Shown: positions 57,480-64,000 of the stretch, piece after piece | Position numbering within the stretch: position 1 is the first letter of the stretch | How the letters are laid out: each line of letters opens with the position of its first letter | NCBI GenBank assembly: GCA_038503035.1 | Contig: JAVSML010024246.1 | Location: 298,031 to 362,030, forward strand | Reading direction: 5' to 3' | DNA from: Crocodylus rhombifer | Taxonomy: Eukaryota > Chordata > Crocodylia > Crocodylidae | DNA length: 64,000 nucleotides | Notes under the pieces: model-generated | What the model saw: only the letters and a program-made list of their open reading frames with translations | Database searches by the model: none | Told to the model about the DNA's origin: nothing | Translations under genes and position numbers: made by a program

Positions 57480-60080
57480 TACAAAAGCTTGTGGAGGTTC
57501 AATTAATTCACTTGGGGTTGCAAGCACTTGAGGAGCAGCCTTTTCAAAAGAAGTGGTAAAAAGCAGGTTAGTCAGAGGTAGGTGCCAAACTGCACTTGCA
57601 CCTTTGAAAATTTTCCCCTAAATATTTATGCAAAGCCTGCCCAGGCTGTCTGAGCATCAGAAATCTGAAATGTTTTTCTGAATTTTTCCTATTTTTCCCG
57701 TTTGCATGTTTGCAGACAGGCCAGTGCTTGCAGAATCAGGAGAACTCAAACAAGCAGAGACAAAGGCAAATGAAACATTTTAATTGTTTGTTATTTTTAA
57801 GGGAAACCAAAACAAACATTTTTTTCTATGCTATGAGTTACTGAAGGGGCAGGATAGAGGTATTTATTATTCAAGTGTAGATGCCTGTGCCTTATATTCA
57901 GGAAATCCAGCTTTTGTAGAATTATCGCAGCTTGTTTGCTCAGATTGTCATAACTTTTGCTGATTTTTATCCTGTAAAGATAGAAGTGGCCCCTTCCATG
58001 CTCCAAAAAGAAGCAGAAAATGATGCAGTACAGAGAAACATTTCAGCCCTGGATGTAGCTACTGACCTTTTCTCAGGACTTCTTAAAAAGCCCATTCACT
58101 GGGAGTGGGCTGCAGAGTGCAAAGGGGAATCAGAGGAAAAACAGTCTTTTTATATCAATTTATATGCTACCATATTAATTGCTATGATATACTTTAAAAA
58201 ACAATATTGACTGTTGATCTGCATACCTATATCATTTTCTCTGTATCAGCAAGCTACTTTACATTCAGTGCTATTGCAGAAATGGAAAAAAGCTACAGAA
58301 ATGTGAGCTTTCAAGGACTTAAAGTAGAATTGCATGTTGGCATGGTTTTCCTCTGTCATTCTCACGTTCTAAAAGGATGTGGTTTCACCCCTCCCCCACC
58401 ACTTGGTTGCCGACTAAAGAAAAATATGAGAAGAAAGAATTCTAAGAAAAGTTATCTAGTACTTTCTATAACAACACTAAATACAAAAATGTTTTAGCAT
58501 TTTTTCCTTTAAAATGCACTAAATTCTGGGTACCACAGACTTTATTGCTTTTGGTTAGCTGTTAATACTGAGTTCTGCCACAACTCACCGCTATGCATAG
58601 GTTGGGCCTGGTAGTGCTGTTAGTTTCTAAATTCTGCTCATAACATTCTCTTCAACCAAGATATGACTTCAGCTACACTGCCCTATGATTAAGGTAATTT
58701 AAATGATGTAAATGCTAAATATTCATGGGATAGCAGTGTATATGGCAATATACACCTTCTGAAAATGTTCTGGGCCAACGTATTATAGGCCACTCAGAGA
58801 TCAGAAACAGTTTGTTATGCCTCTGATAAAAACAAATAGGATTTCTGCCTGGATGCAAAACTTCTACTAATGGGAAACTGTCTCAAATCCCAGCTCTTTG
58901 GTACCCTTCAGTATGTATATAACTGTCCAGGCTTTTGCAGCTGAGCATGATTTCATGGCTGTGAAACACTGAAATGGTCCTGAGGAATGAATGCTCATGT
59001 AGACCTGATTGGGTGGGCAAATGCCTACTGAGGAGGAACAGTCTGATATTTTGCCTTATTGGGGCCTTAGAGATGATGTCAAGTATGTGAAGTGCCTCAC
59101 TGACTGACCCTTTGGCATCTGGAGTCAGCTGTGCAAGGCTTAGAAGCAGCCCCATGCCCCTTACAGCACAGAACAAAACTTGGTGACAGTCCCTCCCACT
59201 AAAAGCATAGACCAGGGAGAAGAAAGACAGCTCACTTGCGAAGTCCAGGGTACCACTGGATTTGCTGCACTGGGTCTACAATCACATGACTTGCTTAAAG
59301 CCATGTAATCATAGACTGGGAGTGAGTTGTGAAGATATTCAGTGGTGCTAGGAGCCATGCTGGGAGCTCTGTGTAAATAACTTGGAGTGCAGGGAGAAGT
59401 GGGCAGCATCAGGGTGGGGGCTGCCTGTCCTGGGAAAACAGTTACATAAAACATTGTAAAACCCCTGCCATGCTGCATTCAAAAACAGCCTGCACAGAGC
59501 AGAGCTGTGCAAAAGAAAGAGATAGGAATCTCTTCCTCCTGTATAACAGTGTCAGAATTTTGTCTTGTTTGAAAATGAGAAAACCCGGCTCAAAACCTCA
59601 AAGTCAAGCCATCTGGGCTAAGGGCAGAAATTACATGTAAACTGGAATAAGTGATTGGAAGATTGCTCAAATGTGTAACACAACATAAGTTCAGTGCCCA
59701 CAAACTGCCTTCAAAATGGCCAAAATGGGTTTAAGGTGAACCCAGATTGATGTAGTGTCAGACTTTGCTGATTTCAGGAAAATTGGTTTATTGAACTTCT
59801 GTCCCAGATCCGCTACAGATTCAAGTTAATTCACAGTCCCCCAGCATCCCAGAATACTTTGCACTTCCCCCACAAACCACCCCTTGCAGGGGGCGTGGGC
59901 TAGCATTTGCTTAAGCTGTCTTCTCTATTTCCCACCCCGCTCCCTGGCTTCTGACTTGGGCCACTGCAGGCATGTGTCTGTATTTCCAGAATCAAAAATA
60001 AATGGCTGTTCATTTGCATATCAGTTCAATCTGTGCATTTTAGACTAATCTGTGAAGATTTATTGTTTCAGACTGTGGCT
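57480..60080. other. Intergenic stretch with nothing firmly recognised
   Basis: Unique-looking apart from 59690-59830, which has GGTTTA-type units reminiscent of decayed MITEs. Confidence 0.4.
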
Positions 60081-60082
60081 TT

Positions 60083-60310
60083 TTGACTGTCTGTACTTGG
60101 CCCCTCCTAAGACTGGGGGACACCATTTGTAAGCGGCAGCATCAGCAGCAAGGAGGGACCACCCGCAGATGCCAGCGGTGGTGTTGGCTGCAGGGGGTGG
60201 GGTGGCAGGCAGCGAGCGGGGACCGCCTGCAGACACCAGCAGATGCATTGGCAGCAAGGGGGAACAGTGGCCAATCTTGGGGCGGGGGGGGGAGCACGTG
60301 CCACCTGTTT
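60083..60310 (+). repeat. GC-rich repeat shared with 51110-51265
   Basis: Contains GGCAGGCAGCGAGCGGGGA, CCTGCAGACACCAGCAG and GTGGCCAATCTTGGGGCGG, the reverse complement of the block order at 51110-51265. No coding potential is supported despite open frames on both strands. Confidence 0.55.
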
Positions 60311-60319
60311 CCCCTCTAT

Positions 60320-61500
60320 GGGTTGCCTATGCTTGGCCCTGCAATTCACAGTTCTGGTTTTTTGCGTGAAATGGTTAAATACCATGGCTGTCACTCCTGG
60401 CTTCAGCAGACTGTAATAGTAAAACCAGTAGCATAATTAGGGGTGGGTGACCAGGGCATCAGCCCCAGGTTCCAGTTTTGAGGGGATAAAAGAATGGTGG
60501 CTACTGTCATTGCTAGCCCAGCCACTGACACTGTCTCAGCAGCTGCTGCCACCCAAGATTCATACCATGGCTTGTTATGCCTCTTAAGTAGCCACCATGT
60601 AGCCAAATAGGACTAACATTTTCACACTTGGGTGCTCTTTATCTTCCCAAACTGGCCTTAAAACCTTGTTTAGGCATCCAGTGAAGTTCCCTGATTGGGA
60701 ACTGAAGGTACTCAGCACCTTAGGAAACCAGGCAACTTACTCAGATGCCTAAATCAGGGTTTCACCTTAAGCATCCATACTTGAAAATCTGGCTAGTGTT
60801 TTTTCTTTCATAGGGACAATTTGAAAGTCCTGTGCTGCTGCTGCTGTCTTTGAATTGCTGGCAACATCATTTTTTAAGGAATAATTGAATTCCTGTTCCA
60901 CAGTTGTCACAGAAGGGATTGCATATTCTTAGAAGCTGCATGTATGAATGGGGGGGGGGCACTATTATCAGACGTAAACAGCCTCAATGAGGATTTAAAT
61001 GTTATTCATGAGCAAATAATGCTTGATCTATTTCTGAAAGTGGTTGGTTGAAATATCTCACATGATACCGGAGACCTTGATGCTATGTCGGTTTACCCTG
61101 GTGGGCTGTCTGACCTTTGGATTTTCTTTTTAATAATGTAGGCAGGAGCAGGGGAAATTTACAATACAAAAAGGGCATTTTCTCAGGGGTAGCATGTCAC
61201 CATAGGCACTACTGCACTTCAGTTTTCCCCATTTCTGCACAAACAAGCCAGTCTGCAAGCCTGCAGAGTGTTTGTGTTACAAAAGCAAAGATCTGAAGTA
61301 CTTCAACACTTGCTCCTGGTTTAAGAGCTCAGTGCAAAAAGTTGTGCATATGGAGCAGGTTTGCAAATGTGTGTAGTCCTAACGAAAGTCTTTGTGGTCC
61401 AACCTGTTTCTATTTTGTTTTTTGAAATTATGTAACACAATATGACATGTTGGCTTAATTTGCTTTTGTTGTAATAGGGCTGTGGGCATGCAGTCAGGGT
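60320..61500. other. Intergenic stretch with nothing firmly recognised
   Basis: 60660-60790 has the AGATGCCTAAATCAGGG / TTAGGCATCC style of a decayed interspersed repeat; a G-run lies at about 60951-60959. Confidence 0.4.
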
Positions 61501-61529
61501 TAGTTATCAGTTCCTCCACACTTCCCACA

Positions 61530-62025
61530 TAGTGCAGCAGCAGCAGCAGGGGGGTGCTCAGAGCTCTGGTACTCAGTGGGACACACACAGCTGTGGCCTG
61601 TGCTGCACATCATGGGGAGGAGCACATCCCCCTGCTGGGCAGTCTGTATCACCAGCGCTCCCTGCACACGCACAGCACAGGTGGGAAGCCCTGCATGCTG
61701 TAGCCAGCTGTCTTCCCCACTGGGGCTGCACAGCATGGGAGGGAAGCCCCAGCTGCTAGAGCCGCTGCCTTTGCTGCCTCCAGGGAGAAGGTGCAAGCTC
61801 TGAGACTTCCCTCCCCTGCTGTGCAGCCCTGGCAGGGAGGGCAGCCTGTTCCAGCGTGGAGGGCTTCCCTTCTGTGCTGCATGAATGCGGGTAGTGCTGG
61901 TGGTACAGACTGCAGGTGGGGGGCTGCACTCCACACTGCAATGTGTAGTGCTGGCTGCAGCTGCGCCCTGCTGGGTGCCTGCGCTGGGCACAAGCATCCT
62001 GAGTGCCCCTGCCTGCTGCTACCTC
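61530..62025. repeat. GC-rich long inverted repeat (foldback 3), arms about 235 bp
   Basis: The left arm (61530-61765) and right arm (61785-62025) are inverted copies. GGCAGTCTGTATCACCAGCG on the left pairs with the reverse of TGCTGGTGGTACAGACTGCA on the right. GGGGCTGCACAGCATGGGAG pairs with CTCCCCTGCTGTGCAGCCCT, and GCTGCACATCATGG with CACTGCAATGTGTAGTGC-type sequence further out. The spacer is about 20 bp. Mirror-image peptides on the two strands are a consequence, not genes. Confidence 0.8.
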
Positions 62026-62479
62026 TGCCACCACCTGCCAGGGCTGTGCACCATGAGGGGAGTGTGTGTGGGGGGGGGGGCGCTCCCCACAGCCTCCACC
62101 CTCCCTCACACCCACATGCTGCCCACTCAAGCTCTGTGCTGCTGCTGCCCCCTGGGTGCGGGCTTCATGCTACTGCCAGCCCCAGTCCCACGCTCTGTGC
62201 TCCTGCCCAGCTGCAGCCCTGCCCTGGTCACTTCCCTACCTGTTGCCTGGAGCGAGTGGGAGGCTGGGGAAGTGGAGCAGGGCCCCAGGGCCTGTGGCAG
62301 CAGCAGCCCTGCCTGGAAGCTGCACACGGGCTGGGCCCTTCAGCCCATAAGGGTGGGAGAGAGGCGCAGTAGGGTACGTTTGGTGGGGGAGAAGTATATG
62401 TGGGTACCTCGCTTCCACCCTTGTGGGTGGAAGGGCTGGGCAAGGTGCAGTTCATTGGGGGCGCTGCGGGCTGTATTTT

Positions 62480-62570
62480 GCCTACCCTTGATTTAGAAAC
62501 ATCCTGTGGCACTTTTAAAAGGATGTCATGGCACCTCACAGTATCACAGCACCCTGATTGAGAATCACTG
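62480..62570 (-). mobile_element. One end of a hAT-type MITE
   Basis: The reverse complement starts CAGTGATTCTCAATCAGGGT and continues GCTGTGATACTGTGAGGTGC and CATGACATC. This matches the start of the element at 42779 (CAGCCAGGGTGCTGTGGCAA, CCTAAGGTGCCATGAGAT). The other end was not found; the GC-rich block to its left, including the foldback at 61530-62025, may be part of the same insertion. Confidence 0.65.
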
Positions 62571-63755
62571 CCCTAGGCAGTTCACTAGAGCCACCCTGTT
62601 CCCTTTGATAGTCAGTGGTATTTCTGTCTGTGATTTGAGTAGATCATGCTGTTAGTGTCTGTCCTCCATATTTCTGTTCATTGTTATGTGCTGAGCACTT
62701 CTCCACCTCACACACAGTGGCGATTACCAGGTTCAGTAAATACAGGCATATTTAACAGGCCTGAGTCCAAGAAACATACTCTACAGAAAGATTATCTGGG
62801 GAACCTGCTTAAACTTTAAGACCATGCCTACATTTTTCTTTTATTTTTAAAGCAAGAATTTTTTTTCTATTTCTGAAAGTAATCTGACAAATCATTGTTT
62901 CATACTAATCACAAAGGGTAGTTTCAAGAGCATGGCCAACAAATCAGTAAACTGATATGTGAAGAAAACCTCCTGAGAGCATTTCATAACTCCCACCCTC
63001 CTGCTAAATAACAGTGAAATCTAATGACTATTCCTTGAAACTGCTGCCCTGTCCCCAAATGATGCTATTGTTTAAAGAAGAGCCGATATGAAAAAAGGCA
63101 ACAGTTATGCAAGCAACACTTAAATGATCTTGCAGAATCCGAGCCATTTTTGCTGAATCAACTTCTCTTTCAAAAGAAATGCTATTAACAGAACTTTCAT
63201 ACATAGACAATTTATATCTAGGACTTGAGTATCAAATAATTCCTTTGTCCTTGCATTTGGCTTTTGCTTATGTATGCAAGCTGGTCAGAAAATGGGATTA
63301 TTTCTTCCTGCAGAACATTTTGACTTGTTAACCCCAGGGGAAAAAAATCAAAACTGGAAAACTCCAAACTTCCTTTAACTCATTTTGTGGTATTACGATA
63401 GCTGTTGCCCCAAGTAATGCTTTCCACTGAAATAAGGGAGCTACTGAAGAAGTCTCTACTAATCTTTGGAATTCGTGAAAAATGCCTCCCAACTTTCTAA
63501 TGTGGTTATAAAGCATCTCCTTTCTTCAGTTAATTAGTATATCATTTTTAAGATCATATAACTATTAAGTAAGTAGATTTAGGATGCAGACAGAAAAGCA
63601 GCTCCCCATGGCAACTCATAGTGCTTTGCAGGAAGTGCTATGAATTGCAGTAATGCCAACTATCACAAAACCATCGCGAGACTCAGGATTTCAAAATCAA
63701 AATAACTGTGACTCTCAATCTCCTGATTCAGTCCTCATGTCTTTGGATTTTCCCA
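62571..63755. other. Intergenic stretch with nothing recognised
   Basis: Unique-looking AT-rich sequence. Confidence 0.4.
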
Positions 63756-63759
63756 GCTG

Positions 63760-64000
63760 GTAATTGGAGGGAAGGGGTTGGGGTGGGGGGGATATCCAAG
63801 CCTCTGCAGTGAGGGAGGGAGTGGGGCAGGAGCAGGGGAAGGTGAATGGGGCCCCGGGGCTGGAGCAGGTCATCCAGAGGTCTGGGGGTGAGGCACAGTC
63901 CCCTGCAGCAGTGCACACCCCTGGGGCAGACACGGGGGCATGCAGGGCAGAGGTGGGCTGCCTGCTGTGGGCTGAGGCTCTGTTCCCTGCTGCCTTGCCC
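63760..64000. other. GC-rich block running off the right edge
   Basis: G-rich sequence with few CpGs, similar in composition to the foldback cores at 13.7, 38.5 and 61.7 kb. It is cut by the window end, so an inverted partner cannot be tested. Confidence 0.35.

Larger units (their letters stand above)
36700..64000. other. 5' flank of NEDD9; no other gene recognised
   Basis: About 27 kb upstream of the promoter. The open frames here either have no family resemblance or belong to LINE relics and GC-rich foldbacks. I looked for TMEM170B, a neighbour in mammals, and for an alternative NEDD9 first exon encoding M-W-T-R, and saw neither. Confidence 0.6.

Noticed and set aside
61791..62496. Two long overlapping plus-strand open frames (193 and 203 codons)
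   Set aside because: They overlap each other and minus-strand frames in the GC-rich foldback. Mirror peptides across strands show they reflect DNA symmetry, not coding.

Overview
This window is vertebrate nuclear DNA. It is AT-leaning, almost entirely intronic or intergenic, and full of decayed transposable elements. It looks sauropsid and most likely crocodilian. That is an inference from relics of CR1 LINEs, MIR-type SINEs and many short hAT-like and Harbinger-like elements, with no primate- or rodent-type SINEs seen. No virus, CRISPR array or bacterial gene was found.

The only protein-coding gene I can support is NEDD9 (HEF1/CAS-L), read on the minus strand. Two exons are present. Exon 1 carries the start codon and four codons (M-K-Y-K) and ends at 36432. 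Exon 2 (15714-16157) encodes the SH3 domain and four YQxP motifs. Together they give residues 1-152 of the protein. Intron 1 is 20,274 bp. Intron 2 runs off the left edge of the window, so the remaining exons are outside. The likely promoter, with CCAAT and octamer motifs, lies around 36.60-36.70 kb. The 27 kb to its right is 5' flanking DNA in which I recognise no other gene.

Layout: 1-15.7 kb is NEDD9 intron 2, with a long inverted-repeat element carrying a nested hAT insertion, a double-hairpin MITE, two copies of a repeat with a hammerhead-like core, and a GC-rich foldback. 15.7-16.2 kb is exon 2. 16.2-36.4 kb is intron 1, with MIR and hAT elements and the 3' end of a non-CR1 LINE. 36.4-36.8 kb holds exon 1 and the promoter. 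37-64 kb is intergenic, with a large foldback element (38.3-39.1 kb), CR1 pieces (39.7-40.3 and 47.1-48.9 kb), a second copy of the non-CR1 LINE (41.0-42.4 kb), a Harbinger-like MITE split by a hAT element (42.8-43.3 kb), a tRNA-Gly-derived relic (51.3 kb) and another foldback (61.5-62.0 kb).

The most unusual material is structural: three long GC-rich foldbacks, a tandem pair of long hairpins, a perfect 30-bp palindrome, and a dispersed repeat family whose copies jointly preserve the two conserved core boxes of a hammerhead ribozyme.
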